36,429 nucleotides of DNA from Bacteroidales bacterium (GTDB lineage: Bacteria > Bacteroidota > Bacteroidia > Bacteroidales > VadinHA17): assembly GCA_027028505.1 (NCBI GenBank), contig JALVJE010000098.1:1-36429 (forward strand), in the 5' to 3' direction. This document shows, piece after piece, positions 16,124 to 25,504 of this stretch (the stretch's first letter is position 1; each line of letters opens with the position of its first letter). The position numbers were made by a program, and so were the translations under genes. A model generated the notes under the pieces. That model saw only the letters and a list, made by a program, of their open reading frames with translations. It was not told where the DNA came from and did not search any database.

Positions 16124-17236
16124 ATGAGCCAGACAGTGATCACAGGGGTGGAGGTCATCAAGCTCAACATCCCCTACAAAGAGCCTTTTGTTATCTCCCT
16201 GGGAGTCATTCCCGGTGCAACGAATGTGGTCATCCGCATCCACACCAGCGACGGCCTGACCGGCACCGGGGAGTGCGCTCCTTTTGTCACCATCGTGGGT
16301 GAGACCCAGGAAACGGTCTTTGCCTATGCCCGGCAGATCGGGCAGATGCTCAAAGGGAGGGATCCTTTTGCGCTGGAAGACCGTCTGGCAGAGATCGACC
16401 GGGCGGTGCAGGGCAACTACACCATGAAAAGCGGTTTTGACATGGCCCTGTACGATCTGCTGGCCCAAAAGGCCGGACTTCCCCTGTACCGCCTGCTGGG
16501 AGGCAGCAACAGCCGCGAGGTGTACACCGATATGACGATCAGCATCGGCACTCCCGAAAAAATGGCCAATGATGCCAGGGCCTTCAAAGAAGCCGGCTTC
16601 CCGGCCATCAAGCTCAAGCTGGGAACGACGACAGCGATGGATGTGGCCCGCGTGAAAGCGGTCCGCGAAGCAGTGGGCCCGGACTATCCCATCAGGATCG
16701 ATGCCAACCAGGGCTGGGACCCGGTGACGGCCATCCGTACCCTGAACGAGTTGGCAAAATACAATATCGAGCATTGCGAAGAGCCCATCCCCCACTGGAA
16801 CAACAAAGAGCTGGTCCGTGTGCGGGCCAACAGTCCCATCTCCATCATGGCCGACGAGTCGGTATTTGACCACCACGATGCTTTCCGTCTCGCCAGCATG
16901 GGAGCGTGTGATTATTTCAACATCAAGTTCTCCAAATCGGGAGGCATCAACAATACCCTGAAGATCATAGCCATCGCCGAAGCGGCAGGCATCAAATGCC
17001 AGGTGGGCTGCATGTCCGAGACCCGGTACGGGCTCACCGCCCTCATGCACGTCGTGGCAGCACGCAGCACGATCGTTCATTTCGATATGGACTCCTCGAT
17101 GATGCTGGCCGACGATCCCGTGACCGGCGGCATTGAATACAAAGGTAACGGGAAATGGGTGCTGGGAGATGCCCCGGGCATCGGAGCAGATTTTGACGAA
17201 GATTATCTGAGAGATATGGAGCGTGTGACCGTTTAG
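16124..17236 (+). CDS. L-Ala-D/L-Glu epimerase (dipeptide epimerase, enolase superfamily)
   Basis: A 370-residue enzyme expected to epimerise the Glu in L-Ala-D-Glu released from peptidoglycan, so the dipeptide can be recycled. All catalytic signatures of the muconate-lactonising subgroup are visible: KLKLG with K163 and K165, metal ligands D193 (RIDANQ), E219/E220 (CEEP) and D244 (ADES), general base K268 (NIKFSKSGG), and the DxD motif D321-M-D323 that contacts the dipeptide in Ala-Glu epimerases. No signal peptide is present, so it is cytoplasmic. ATG 16124 is preferred over the in-frame TTG at 16100 because it fits the conserved N-terminus. It lies 48 bp after the GH2 gene and 26 bp before the PLP enzyme. 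Its place among exported glycosidases is unusual. Confidence 0.88.
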   Translation: MSQTVITGVEVIKLNIPYKEPFVISLGVIPGATNVVIRIHTSDGLTGTGECAPFVTIVGETQETVFAYARQIGQMLKGRDPFALEDRLAEIDRAVQGNYTMKSGFDMALYDLLAQKAGLPLYRLLGGSNSREVYTDMTISIGTPEKMANDARAFKEAGFPAIKLKLGTTTAMDVARVKAVREAVGPDYPIRIDANQGWDPVTAIRTLNELAKYNIEHCEEPIPHWNNKELVRVRANSPISIMADESVFDHHDAFRLASMGACDYFNIKFSKSGGINNTLKIIAIAEAAGIKCQVGCMSETRYGLTALMHVVAARSTIVHFDMDSSMMLADDPVTGGIEYKGNGKWVLGDAPGIGADFDEDYLRDMERVTV

Positions 17237-17262
17237 TACAAGAAATAATTCAAGAAGCAGGA

Positions 17263-18411
17263 TTGGCATACCATTACGACTATATCATTGAGGAGGCTCC
17301 CGGGCCCGTAACCCGCATCAACGGCAGGGAATATCTTTATTTTGCCGGCACCGGCTATTTTCAGCTCAACGCCCATCCGGAGGTCCTCCGGACTGCTTCC
17401 GAAGCTACTCTGAGATATGGTATCGGCAGCGCTACCTCCCGGTCCATCACCGGCACCACCCCTTTGCTGCTGGAACTGGAAAGGAAGGTCGCCGAATTCT
17501 TCGGCACCGAAGATGCCGTCTATCTCCCGTCAGGTTATCTGAGCAATATCGCCGGGATGAAAGCCCTGGCCGAAATGAACAGGTTCGATGTGATCTTCCT
17601 GGACGAAGGCTCTCATTACTCGCTGGCCGAAGCGGCCCTGACCACCAGCCGGCCTGTCATAACTTTCAGCCACAGAAGTGTTGAAGATCTGAAAACCAGG
17701 CTGGCCGGGGAGCTCAGTCCCGGCCAACGGCCTCTGATCGCCACCGACGGGTTGTTCCCCCTCCGGGCCCTGCCTGCGCCGCTCAGGGAATATGCGGATC
17801 TGGCCGGACAATATGACGGAGTGGTCTGGATCGATGACGCCCACGGGGTAGGGATCCGCGGCAGGAACGGCCGGGGCTCTTATGAGCATTACGGCCTGCT
17901 ATCGGAACGGCTTTTCATGGGTGCCACCCTCTCCAAGGCTTTCGGAGCCTACGGAGGCATCATCCCCGGCGATGCGGCGTTCATTGCCAGGATAAAGGCC
18001 GGCAGTGTGATGACCGGCACCAACGCGCCCATGAACGCTGCCGTGGCAGCAGGGATCAAAGGAGTGGAGATCGTCGCCGCTCATCCTGAGATGCGCGAAA
18101 AACTGCGGGAGAACGCCCGGTATCTGAAAGAGGGGCTGCGCAGGATAGGAATACCTGCTGACGAGAACGACCTGCCGCTGGTGGCTTTTGCGCCGGGAGA
18201 CGAGGCCACCCTCACCGCCATACACAGGTCACTGATGGAGCAGGGCATCTACATACAGCTTGCCAGGTATAAAGGCTCCGGCAGGTCGGGGATCCTGCGC
18301 ATCGTCGTTTTCTCCACCCACGAAAGATCACAGATCGATACCCTGCTGGACAGGATGAAAACCATACTCCGTGATCATAAAGCTGTTGAACCGGACCGGA
18401 AATCCCCTTAG
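17263..18411 (+). CDS. PLP enzyme of the alpha-oxoamine synthase / aminotransferase class I-II fold
   Basis: A 382-residue cytoplasmic fold-type I PLP enzyme. The Schiff-base lysine is K225 in TLSKAFGAYGG, the cofactor-binding motif is DDAHGVG (D191, H194), and an aromatic-stacking His lies in DEGSHYS. The GSATSRSITGT motif near residue 60 corresponds to the GSGGSR-x-GT block of 8-amino-7-oxononanoate synthase and 2-amino-3-ketobutyrate CoA ligase. However, the histidine usually found just after that block is replaced by Leu (TPLLLELE), and the C-terminal RLR motif is altered to ILRIVVF, so the acyl-CoA substrate or reaction may differ. The start is a TTG with a purine-rich stretch before it; no ATG exists in frame. 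Pairing with the dipeptide epimerase suggests a role in amino-acid or dipeptide handling, but the product is unknown. Confidence 0.78.
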   Translation: MAYHYDYIIEEAPGPVTRINGREYLYFAGTGYFQLNAHPEVLRTASEATLRYGIGSATSRSITGTTPLLLELERKVAEFFGTEDAVYLPSGYLSNIAGMKALAEMNRFDVIFLDEGSHYSLAEAALTTSRPVITFSHRSVEDLKTRLAGELSPGQRPLIATDGLFPLRALPAPLREYADLAGQYDGVVWIDDAHGVGIRGRNGRGSYEHYGLLSERLFMGATLSKAFGAYGGIIPGDAAFIARIKAGSVMTGTNAPMNAAVAAGIKGVEIVAAHPEMREKLRENARYLKEGLRRIGIPADENDLPLVAFAPGDEATLTAIHRSLMEQGIYIQLARYKGSGRSGILRIVVFSTHERSQIDTLLDRMKTILRDHKAVEPDRKSP

Positions 18412-18446
18412 ATCTGATCAATATAAACAATTTAAAGGAAATATAT

Positions 18447-20336
18447 ATGAAACTCTTTTACACACTCATGCTCCTTCTGTCATGGAGCGCGTTGCAGGCC
18501 CAGAGCGATTTTTTCAGGGATGAATGGATACCCAGGAATTTCACTCCTCCGGATTCAACCATGGATTATACGGACAATATAAGTGGAGATGCTGTTCTAT
18601 TCACGGTGAATACAGATGATACCCTCAACCTGGTCCTGCCGACGATCACGGGAAACAACCTGCCAGCCTGGAGAGCCGGACTTTACAACAACTATCCTTT
18701 CAAAGAGCATGTCAAGCGACTGGGTATAAGAACCATGCGCATCCCCGGCGGGAACTGGAGCAACACCTGGCTGTGGGATGGCATCAACCATTGGGACAGC
18801 ACCAATCAGAACGGTTACAGCGGCACTTTCAAACAATACAGCGACAGCAAGAACTACCTGGACGTGATCACCAGTGCTCCCGTTAAAACCTGGCCGTTGA
18901 CAACCGACCAGTTGCTGGCAATATGCCGGCAGTGGGATGTGGAGCCACAGATCTGTATCAACTACGCTCTTGCCAGGTATATAGACGCAGCCGACGCCGT
19001 AGAGCAGGCAGCCCATTATGCTGCCGAATGGGTAAGATATGTGAAAGCCCATGGATACAAAGTAAGATACTGGGAGATAGGGAATGAACATTACGGTTCG
19101 TGGGAACCAGGATACCTTGTGGAAGGAGACACCCTCACCGGCGCCAAATACGGCAGGGATGCCTGTGTGTTCATCGATTCCATGAAAGCCGCCGACCCGT
19201 CTATCAAGATCGGTATCGCCGTCTATCCGGGAAAAGATTACTGGTCGATGCCCAACTACACCCCGGAGGTGCTGCAGGAAGCTGGCGACAAAGCGGACTA
19301 CCTGATCACCCATGATTATTTCACCTGGGCCAAAGACCCGAACGATATCAGTTACAGTGAGATATTGAAGGCCCCGCCCAGGATAGAAGATGATTACAAT
19401 ATCGTTCAGGATCTGGTACGACAATATACCTCCAGGGATCATATCCCTATAGCCATGACCGAATACAACTACTTTGCCGGTCTCAAAGAGACCGAGGGTG
19501 TGGCGTTGCTCTTCTTCGCCCACGCCCTGGGAGAGTACATGAAGACCCCTTATGGGCTGGTTAATTACTGGGATATACAAAATGGCAGCGGTGAGGAGGA
19601 TCATGGCATGTTCACCTACAATGAAACCGGCGTCGCCAATGACATCCCCCACCCCAGTTTTTTCCCTTATTACCTGCACCACAAGATGGTTGGCGATGTG
19701 CTCACCGCAGATTCCGGCAGTACCGACGGCACCTTCATATACTCAAGCCGTTTCTCCAACGATTATGCCGGCATCATAGTGATCAATGAAACCTCATCCC
19801 CCAAAAGCGTCACCATCAACATCCCCGGCTACACCCTGGGTGACACCGTTTATCGGTACGAGCTCTCCACGGATGATCTCTCTTCCCGGAAGGTTTGGAT
19901 CAACGGCATAACATCCCCCGAAGGTGAGTTATACGGACCGAGAGATTATTATGCCGTTGCTCCTTACGGACAACCGGTCACCAACAACGTCATAGAAACC
20001 GGCGTGAAAAAATATTCGGTAAACTATTTTGTTGTACAACTGAAAGGTTATACAGCCGTTGCGGGACCCCGGAAAGAGGATGGGACGTTTTTAAAGATCT
20101 CGCCCAATCCTGCCAGCGGATCATTCACCCTCCGTTATCATCTGCCGGAAATGAGCCGAATAAAAATAAAACTATACAATGTTGCAGGTAAAGTGGTAAA
20201 GGTTCTGGAGGATGGTATATCACTCCCCGGGGATCATACCCGGCAGTATGATCTCAATAGCCTCACACCGGGGATCTATCTGCTGCAACTGGAAAGTGAT
20301 CAGGGTGTCAGCACCCAAAAACTTATCATAAAATAA
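18447..20336 (+). CDS. T9SS-exported clan GH-A glycoside hydrolase (GH51/GH39-like)
   Basis: A 629-residue secreted protein: signal peptide 1-18 (ending ALQAQ), a TIM-barrel catalytic domain from about 60 to 430, a small beta-sandwich from about 430 to 540, and a T9SS type A sorting domain from about 550 (ISPNPASGSFTL, GIYLLQLESDQG, final KLIIK). The acid/base is E214 in YWEIGNEHYGSW and the nucleophile E339 in IAMTEYNYF, the paired Glu arrangement of clan GH-A. MRIPGGNWSNTW and the WEIGNE motif resemble alpha-L-arabinofuranosidases of GH51 and relatives, but the family number cannot be fixed by eye. It should act on polysaccharide at the cell surface. AAAGGAAA lies before the ATG as a ribosome-binding site, and the gene follows the PLP enzyme by 35 bp. 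Confidence 0.8.
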   Translation: MKLFYTLMLLLSWSALQAQSDFFRDEWIPRNFTPPDSTMDYTDNISGDAVLFTVNTDDTLNLVLPTITGNNLPAWRAGLYNNYPFKEHVKRLGIRTMRIPGGNWSNTWLWDGINHWDSTNQNGYSGTFKQYSDSKNYLDVITSAPVKTWPLTTDQLLAICRQWDVEPQICINYALARYIDAADAVEQAAHYAAEWVRYVKAHGYKVRYWEIGNEHYGSWEPGYLVEGDTLTGAKYGRDACVFIDSMKAADPSIKIGIAVYPGKDYWSMPNYTPEVLQEAGDKADYLITHDYFTWAKDPNDISYSEILKAPPRIEDDYNIVQDLVRQYTSRDHIPIAMTEYNYFAGLKETEGVALLFFAHALGEYMKTPYGLVNYWDIQNGSGEEDHGMFTYNETGVANDIPHPSFFPYYLHHKMVGDVLTADSGSTDGTFIYSSRFSNDYAGIIVINETSSPKSVTINIPGYTLGDTVYRYELSTDDLSSRKVWINGITSPEGELYGPRDYYAVAPYGQPVTNNVIETGVKKYSVNYFVVQLKGYTAVAGPRKEDGTFLKISPNPASGSFTLRYHLPEMSRIKIKLYNVAGKVVKVLEDGISLPGDHTRQYDLNSLTPGIYLLQLESDQGVSTQKLIIK

Positions 20337-20356
20337 CTTGCCAAAACCGGCAGGCC

Positions 20357-20824
20357 ATGGACTACAAAAAAGACCTCCTGAAAAGAGAAAGATCCAGGAC
20401 CTCGATGTTGCTGGGCTATGTGCTTTATGCCATTGCGATCCTGTGGATCATCATCCGCTGGCGTACCCATCATCCCTTCACCACCACCGACTGGATCTTC
20501 ATCGTCCTGATGATCCAGAACGGCATCTCCCAGACCATCTACGGGCTGGGATATCCGATGGAGCGATTGTTCGGCAAGGCTTTTATTGAGATCGATGACG
20601 AGGCCATAAAGATCAAGCCCGGCGTCTTCGACAAAGAGCAGCAGATCGACTGGAACAGTATCAGCTCGATAGCATACAAACCGGCCAACTTTATCCTGAC
20701 AAAAAAAGACGGCACCTCCCTGACCCTGCCCCTCTCCAGCCTGGAATATTCGGTCATTCAGGAGATCAAAGATGCGATCGCTGCCACAGCCAAAAGTAAA
20801 GACATCCAGGTAAGCATGAACTGA
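20357..20824 (+). CDS. Small membrane protein with PH-like cytoplasmic domain, unknown function
   Basis: A 155-residue protein. Two transmembrane helices (about 17-35 and 45-65) form a hairpin, followed by a 90-residue soluble beta-rich domain (IEIDDEAIKIKPG, IDWNSISSIAYKPANFILTKKDG) that resembles bacterial PH-like domains. The positively charged N-terminus suggests both ends face the cytoplasm. It starts 20 bp after the T9SS glycosidase gene, so it is likely co-transcribed. No catalytic residues are apparent; a role in membrane organisation is possible but not supported further. Confidence 0.7.
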   Translation: MDYKKDLLKRERSRTSMLLGYVLYAIAILWIIIRWRTHHPFTTTDWIFIVLMIQNGISQTIYGLGYPMERLFGKAFIEIDDEAIKIKPGVFDKEQQIDWNSISSIAYKPANFILTKKDGTSLTLPLSSLEYSVIQEIKDAIAATAKSKDIQVSMN

Positions 20825-20894
20825 TTCCCTTCTTATCTCCCGGTTCATAGTAGCATCCGAAAGACCACTGTAATACATTTTCAGAAAGAAAACA

Positions 20895-21701
20895 ATGAAA
20901 ATACTAAAAAGGATCTTCAAAAGGAACACACACAATTTTTTCTTCAAGCCATTGGCGGGTTTTGGGAGATCATTGAACAGACTTTATGAAAACAGAAACC
21001 ATAACATACACAGCAACGGCGAACTCACTGTCCAGAAAAAGATCGCTTCCTTCCATCCGGGAGTGATGATCGACGGAGGGGCCAATGTCGGCCATTACAG
21101 CCTGATGTTCCGGCAATACAGTCCCGACTGTACGATCTATGCTTTTGAGCCGGTAGAGGCCACCTTCGTAAAACTGAAAGATCATATCGGGGCATTCCCG
21201 CAGATCATTCCTGTAAACAAAGGGCTCTACTCGGAGAATTGCACCAAAGAGATCCGTATTTTTCCTTCCGATACGCATTCCTCCCTGTTTGACATCCAGG
21301 GAATTCCTTATGAGACCACAGGGATGCAGACGATAGAGTTGGTCCGGGGAGATGATTTTCTCCGGGAGCAGCAGATCGATAAGGTCGATCTCCTCAAGCT
21401 GGACCTGGAAGGAGCGGAGTATGACGCCCTCCTCGGTTTTGAAGAGGCGCTGAAGCATAAAAAGATCAGGGCCGTCCAGTTCGAGTATGGCTATATCAAC
21501 ATCACCACCAAACACCTGCTCATCGATTTCTACAACCTTTTCGGTGATTACGGATACATTGTAGGCAAAATATTTCCTAAGATCGTTGAATTCAGGAAAT
21601 ATGATTTCAAGTACGAAGATTTCCTGGGACCTAATTTCATTGCTGTGGACAAAGAGGATAAGGAGCTGATCGAATGCCTGAGCAGGAAAAGGTGCCGGTA
21701 A
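20895..21701 (+). CDS. FkbM-family SAM-dependent methyltransferase
   Basis: A 268-residue methyltransferase. The SAM-binding motif I is IDGGANVGHYSL (GANVG at 62-66), an acidic loop follows in YAFEPVEA (about 82-89), and the FkbM signature LKLDLEGAEYDAL lies at 167-179. FkbM enzymes usually O-methylate sugars or polyketides, often in polysaccharide or glycolipid synthesis. The basic N-terminus (KILKRIFKR) may touch the membrane. It is the last gene of the run, 70 bp after the small membrane protein, with AGAAAG before the ATG. Its last 65 bp overlap the 3' end of the convergent GH2 gene on the other strand. Confidence 0.85.
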   Translation: MKILKRIFKRNTHNFFFKPLAGFGRSLNRLYENRNHNIHSNGELTVQKKIASFHPGVMIDGGANVGHYSLMFRQYSPDCTIYAFEPVEATFVKLKDHIGAFPQIIPVNKGLYSENCTKEIRIFPSDTHSSLFDIQGIPYETTGMQTIELVRGDDFLREQQIDKVDLLKLDLEGAEYDALLGFEEALKHKKIRAVQFEYGYINITTKHLLIDFYNLFGDYGYIVGKIFPKIVEFRKYDFKYEDFLGPNFIAVDKEDKELIECLSRKRCR

Positions 21702-24645
21702 CTTTCTCTGTCAGTCTCAGCACTGCGGTTCCCCGGAACCTGTCGCCCCGCTGCAGGGGACGTCGCTCGTCACGGTAATGGGAAGAGAAGAACAGATCGC
21801 CGCCACCCGTAGAGAAGCCGGCCACGAGGAAAGAGATATGGTCGCCGTCCACCCAGGACCGGAAAATGCTTTTCCCGCCGCCATTCACCAGCACGCCTCT
21901 GCCCTGCCCGCCGATGAGGGCAGCCCAATAAATATTTTCTTTGGATGATCTGAAATCGTTAGATCCCAACGCGTTGGCATCATCCTTCCACGGGCCTGCC
22001 GGTTTGGCTCCGAAAGCCGGTTTTTGGTATGTCCCTGTGACGAAAGGCTCTGCCTCGCCATGTGTCCTGCCGATATGATCTTCCGGATAGATGCTCCACA
22101 GTCCTTTGCGGTCCCACGCCAGGTGCTCTGTCTCTCTTGTTACCAAAAAGACCATCCCCCACTGCCGCGGATTGATCTTAATGTCCGACACCAGATCGTA
22201 TGACACGGACAGGGAACCTTCCGGAAGAAAACGGTAGCTCATCTTCCCATAGGCCTCATACCATGACACATGCAGCGTCACGGTGATGGTGTCGCCTTTT
22301 TTCTCCACCCGCAGGCTGTCAGTTTTGTGGTCCCGGCAAAGATCGTTCAGGGGTGGGATATCCAGCTTATAATCGGTGACACAGGGGCCCGTCTTCAGGG
22401 GCAGCATCATCAGTTCGGGTCCTCCCGTGACCACAGGCGCTCCCCCCACCGATGCCGTGACCATCCCGCTCTGCCGGTCCACCTGCCAGGCAAAACCCTC
22501 TCCGCGGATAAGCCAGGCTCCGGCCGTACTGTCCAGTGCCAGGGTTGTGCCCTGCACAGGAACATAAGGGACCTGCTCCGGGCCGGCGTTGCCGAAGGTG
22601 ATCACGGTACGGTCCACCACCCGGTTTTGCGGCGACCGGGTTGTCAGCGTCATCCGGCCGCCTTCCCGGATGGCTGTCTGCGGATGGATCGCCAGGATCC
22701 CTGCCTGGCGGGGGGGCAGGGACAGGCTCTCCGTACCCGTTTCGCCCTGGACCTCCCAGGTGATGGTACACTCTTTCAGGTTGGTAAAGTCAAAATAATT
22801 TTCCACCAGCAACCTCACGGGCTCTCCTTTCTCCGGCACCTCCATATGCTTATTGACGAAACGCACCGGGGCATAGGTCTTCTTCATGTGATAATACTCC
22901 GGTTTTTCCCTCCGCCAACCGTCTATGACGCCCCACTCGCCATATCCTACGGCGCGGCCTTCGGGCAGGTAGAAGACGTCGTCTATCCCGGCCCATATAG
23001 CGCCTCCCAGGCCGCCGGCACTTTCCTGTACGCTCCGCCACATGGGGTAGAAACCCCGTCCCCAGGCATCGCGCACACCGGGGTCGGCAGCGATCTCCTG
23101 CCGGTTGTAACAGTTGATGTGGCAGTACTCCCCAAAGAGGAGAGGCCGTGGGAAGGTGTCGGCCACACGGGCCCCATCCGGGCCGGGATAATGGTACACC
23201 GCGATGGGCACATCACGGCTGCCGTAGTTGTTGTATCCCCCGTAGGCCTGGTCGTGGAAGGAGACGGGTCGTGTGGGATCGGTCGCCCGGTAAAAACGGA
23301 GCAGCCTTTCCCAGTTAGGTCCCCAGGCCGACTCGTTGGCCATCGACCAGATGACCACCGAAGGATGATCGCGGTAGAAGGCGATCACCTCGGCTGCCGT
23401 CTGCTGCAAGAAGTCATAGAGCGCCGGCGCCTGGGGGTCGTTTTTCTGCCAGGCAGCGTTGGCGCCATGTCCCACCCAGCAGAAAGGGTTCTCCAGCTCC
23501 ACAAGCAGGCCCAGGCTGTCGCACCAGGCCACGAACTCTTCGGCCGGCGGGTAGTGGGAGGTGCGGATGTAGTTGACATTGCCCTCTTTGAAGATCTGCG
23601 CATCCAGGTGCCAGAGGGTGTCGTTGAGACTACGTCCCAGCAGGGGATGGGTCTCGTGGCGGTTCACACCATGCATCTTCAGAGGACGGCCGTTGAGGAA
23701 GAGACGGTTGCCCACCACTTCCAGGCGCCGGAAGCCCACCCGGCGTATAACACGCTCGGTGCCGCCGTCAGTAGTCACCTCCATCACCAGACGGTAGAGA
23801 CGGGGATGCTCGGGGTCCCAGGTTGCCACCTCCTCCAGCGGGAAGGTAAAGGAATAAGAAAGAGGAGAACCGTCAGGGGAAAAAAGGAGATCCTTTTCCG
23901 GCTGTGGTAGAGTCACCTCCACACCCTGCGGATCAAAGAGACGGAAATGCATCTTCGCCCTACCTTTTTTTCCCCCTGTACGGTACAGTTTTCCTTTTAC
24001 TACCAAATCTGTGCTCCGGAAGTCATCCTTCATCTCCGTCAGGATGACCGGATCACCGGCGTACACCGGCGGCAGAGCATACAGACGGATCTTACGCAGG
24101 ATCCCTCCGAGGGAGTGGGCCGCATACTGGCTGCCTGACATGAGGGTATCGGCTTTCGTCTCTGCCGTGACAGCCATCACGATACGGTTCGTTTTCCCTG
24201 GTTTCAGCAGGGATGTCACGTCCAGCTCAAAAGGGGTCATGCCTCCCAGGTGGCTGCCGGCATAATGACCGTTGATCCACACCTGTGCCCTGCTGAAAAC
24301 CGCATCACAGCGCAGCATCACTTTCTTTCCCTTCCAGGAAGAAGGCACCGAAAAATCCCGGGCATAGGCCGCAGCCCGGCCTGCCTCTACCGTGAAACCC
24401 TGCATCACCCACTCCCCCGGAACCCGGATCTCTTTCCAGTCCGCAGCGGAGGCACCGGCACGAATAAGCTCTTTGTGGAATACCGGATCGAACTGCCAGA
24501 TACCGTTCAGGGAGAGAACAGGCCGGTCAAGCCCCTGCACCTGTGCAGGCACGGCCAGGTATTGGGCCCTGAGATAAAAAGAGGTACCGCAAAAAACAAG
24601 GATCCAGATGAAGAAACCGATGGTAAGACGACGCATAGTGTTCAT
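21637..24645 (-). CDS. GH2 beta-galactosidase, LacZ-type long form, exported
   Basis: A 1002-residue GH2 enzyme with an N-terminal signal peptide or anchor (about residues 1-27). Domains in order are a jelly-roll sugar-binding domain (LNGIWQF, VQVWING-like [10 protein letters not shown]), an Ig-like domain, the TIM barrel, a second Ig-like domain, and a C-terminal Bgal_small_N-type supersandwich ([29 protein letters not shown]). The acid/base is E438 in [12 protein letters not shown] and the nucleophile E506 in [19 protein letters not shown] is also conserved. It should hydrolyse terminal beta-galactosides outside the cytoplasm. The last 21 or so residues (after RLTEKVTG) are encoded antisense to the FkbM gene and look like a read-through tail beyond the normal end of the family. 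Confidence 0.88.
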   Translation of the reverse strand: MNTMRRLTIGFFIWILVFCGTSFYLRAQYLAVPAQVQGLDRPVLSLNGIWQFDPVFHKELIRAGASAADWKEIRVPGEWVMQGFTVEAGRAAAYARDFSVPSSWKGKKVMLRCDAVFSRAQVWINGHYAGSHLGGMTPFELDVTSLLKPGKTNRIVMAVTAETKADTLMSGSQYAAHSLGGILRKIRLYALPPVYAGDPVILTEMKDDFRSTDLVVKGKLYRTGGKKGRAKMHFRLFDPQGVEVTLPQPEKDLLFSPDGSPLSYSFTFPLEEVATWDPEHPRLYRLVMEVTTDGGTERVIRRVGFRRLEVVGNRLFLNGRPLKMHGVNRHETHPLLGRSLNDTLWHLDAQIFKEGNVNYIRTSHYPPAEEFVAWCDSLGLLVELENPFCWVGHGANAAWQKNDPQAPALYDFLQQTAAEVIAFYRDHPSVVIWSMANESAWGPNWERLLRFYRATDPTRPVSFHDQAYGGYNNYGSRDVPIAVYHYPGPDGARVADTFPRPLLFGEYCHINCYNRQEIAADPGVRDAWGRGFYPMWRSVQESAGGLGGAIWAGIDDVFYLPEGRAVGYGEWGVIDGWRREKPEYYHMKKTYAPVRFVNKHMEVPEKGEPVRLLVENYFDFTNLKECTITWEVQGETGTESLSLPPRQAGILAIHPQTAIREGGRMTLTTRSPQNRVVDRTVITFGNAGPEQVPYVPVQGTTLALDSTAGAWLIRGEGFAWQVDRQSGMVTASVGGAPVVTGGPELMMLPLKTGPCVTDYKLDIPPLNDLCRDHKTDSLRVEKKGDTITVTLHVSWYEAYGKMSYRFLPEGSLSVSYDLVSDIKINPRQWGMVFLVTRETEHLAWDRKGLWSIYPEDHIGRTHGEAEPFVTGTYQKPAFGAKPAGPWKDDANALGSNDFRSSKENIYWAALIGGQGRGVLVNGGGKSIFRSWVDGDHISFLVAGFSTGGGDLFFSSHYRDERRPLQRGDRFRGTAVLRLTEKVTGTFSCSGIRSAPYPLCPQQ

Positions 24646-24649
24646 TTTT

Positions 24650-24695
24650 TTCTGAAAGATATAAATCTTTGGAAATATAAAAACATCTTTCAGAA
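24650..24695. promoter_or_regulatory. Inverted repeat in the divergent GH2/AIM24 promoter region
   Basis: TTCTGAAAGAT (24650-24660) and ATCTTTCAGAA (24685-24695) are perfect 11-bp arms separated by 24 nt, centred between the two divergent start codons. The arm centres are 35 bp apart, over three helical turns, which would suit a dimeric regulator with two half-sites or a looped complex. The left arm overlaps a TATCTTTC motif 8 bp from the GH2 ATG. Being an operator is an inference. Confidence 0.55.
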
Positions 24696-24698
24696 TAT

Positions 24699-24706
24699 TA
24701 TCTTTA
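24699..24706 (+). promoter_or_regulatory. Candidate -7 element for the AIM24-family gene
   Basis: TATCTTTA differs from TAnnTTTG only in the last base and lies 29 bp before the ATG at 24736. The same TATCTTTACC decamer precedes the propeller-SpoIIE gene on the other strand at 36127-36118. Confidence 0.35.
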
Positions 24707-24735
24707 CCTATCGTTTATACAAAACCCATGTACTT

Positions 24736-25503
24736 ATGAGATCACATGAGATAGATTACGAGATCAAAGGCCACGATATCCAGTTCGTGGAGGTTGTGCT
24801 GGACCCCGGTGAGACGGTCATTGCCGAGGCCGGCAGCATGTTTTTTATGGACGAGGGCATATCCTTCGAGACACGTCTGGGTGATGGCAGCGAAGCCTCC
24901 TCGGGCCTGATGGGCAAGCTGCTCTCGGCAGCCATGCGGGGCATCGCGGGCGAGTCGATCTTCCTGACCCACTTCACCAACCAGGGCCGCGGGCGGCAAC
25001 GGGTCGCCTTCTCGGCCCCCTACCCCGGCACCATCGTTCCCGTCGACCTGGCAGCGCTGGGCGGCGAGGTGATCCTCCAGAAGGATGCTTTCCTCTGTGC
25101 CGCTATGGGCACCCACATCACCATCGCCTTTAACAAGCGGCTGGGCGCTACTTTTTTCGGCGGCGAGGGCTTCATCCTGGAGAAACTAACGGGCGACGGT
25201 CTGGCCTTCGTCCACGCCGGCGGCACGGTGGTGGAACGTGAGCTGCACGGCGAGACGCTGCGCGTGGATACGGGTTGCCTCGTGGGCTTCGAGCCCTCGA
25301 TAGACTATTCTATCGAGCAGTCGGGCAACCTCAAGTCGATGTTCTTCGGCGGCGAAGGCATCTTCCTGGCCACCCTCCGTGGAACCGGCAAGGTGTGGCT
25401 GCAGAGCATGCCCATACGCAAGCTCATACAGCAACTGTCCCCCGCCAGCCCCAACGCCGACAAAGGCTCCCGGTCGATACTGGGGGATCTCTTGGAAAGG
25501 TGA
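24736..25503 (+). CDS. AIM24-family protein (TIGR00266 type)
   Basis: A 255-residue protein of the AIM24/TIGR00266 family, a double-stranded beta-helix fold found in bacteria and mitochondria whose biochemical role is not established. Family hallmarks are [20 protein letters not shown] near the N-terminus, the central [13 protein letters not shown], and the repeated FFGGEGF and FFGGEGIF motifs, ending [11 protein letters not shown]. No signal peptide is visible. ATG 24736 is chosen because the open frame upstream lies antisense to the GH2 gene and a stop-bounded ATG at 24728 gives only two codons. The stop codon is followed after one base by a heptamer array. It is divergent from the GH2 gene. 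Confidence 0.87.
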   Translation: MRSHEIDYEIKGHDIQFVEVVLDPGETVIAEAGSMFFMDEGISFETRLGDGSEASSGLMGKLLSAAMRGIAGESIFLTHFTNQGRGRQRVAFSAPYPGTIVPVDLAALGGEVILQKDAFLCAAMGTHITIAFNKRLGATFFGGEGFILEKLTGDGLAFVHAGGTVVERELHGETLRVDTGCLVGFEPSIDYSIEQSGNLKSMFFGGEGIFLATLRGTGKVWLQSMPIRKLIQQLSPASPNADKGSRSILGDLLER

Positions 25504-25504
25504 G

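Noticed and set aside
16103..17269. 388-codon open frame antisense to the epimerase gene
   Set aside because: The plus strand has a complete enolase-superfamily enzyme with all catalytic residues; the antisense translation is His/Asp-rich without domain motifs, as expected of a GC-rich shadow frame.
18597..19682. 361-codon open frame antisense to the clan GH-A gene
   Set aside because: Same reasoning: the coding strand has the paired catalytic Glu residues and a T9SS tail, and the antisense product resembles nothing.
22270..23910. 546-codon open frame antisense to the LacZ-type GH2 gene
   Set aside because: It lies inside a gene with intact GH2 catalytic motifs on the other strand and has no signal, motif or plausible ribosome-binding site.
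9854..24645. A classical polysaccharide utilisation locus
   Set aside because: Several glycosidases cluster here, but there is no SusC/SusD pair or dedicated hybrid two-component sensor within the cluster.
24250..24735. N-terminal extension of the AIM24-family protein
   Set aside because: It would lie antisense to the GH2 gene; the family N-terminus starts at the ATG at 24736.
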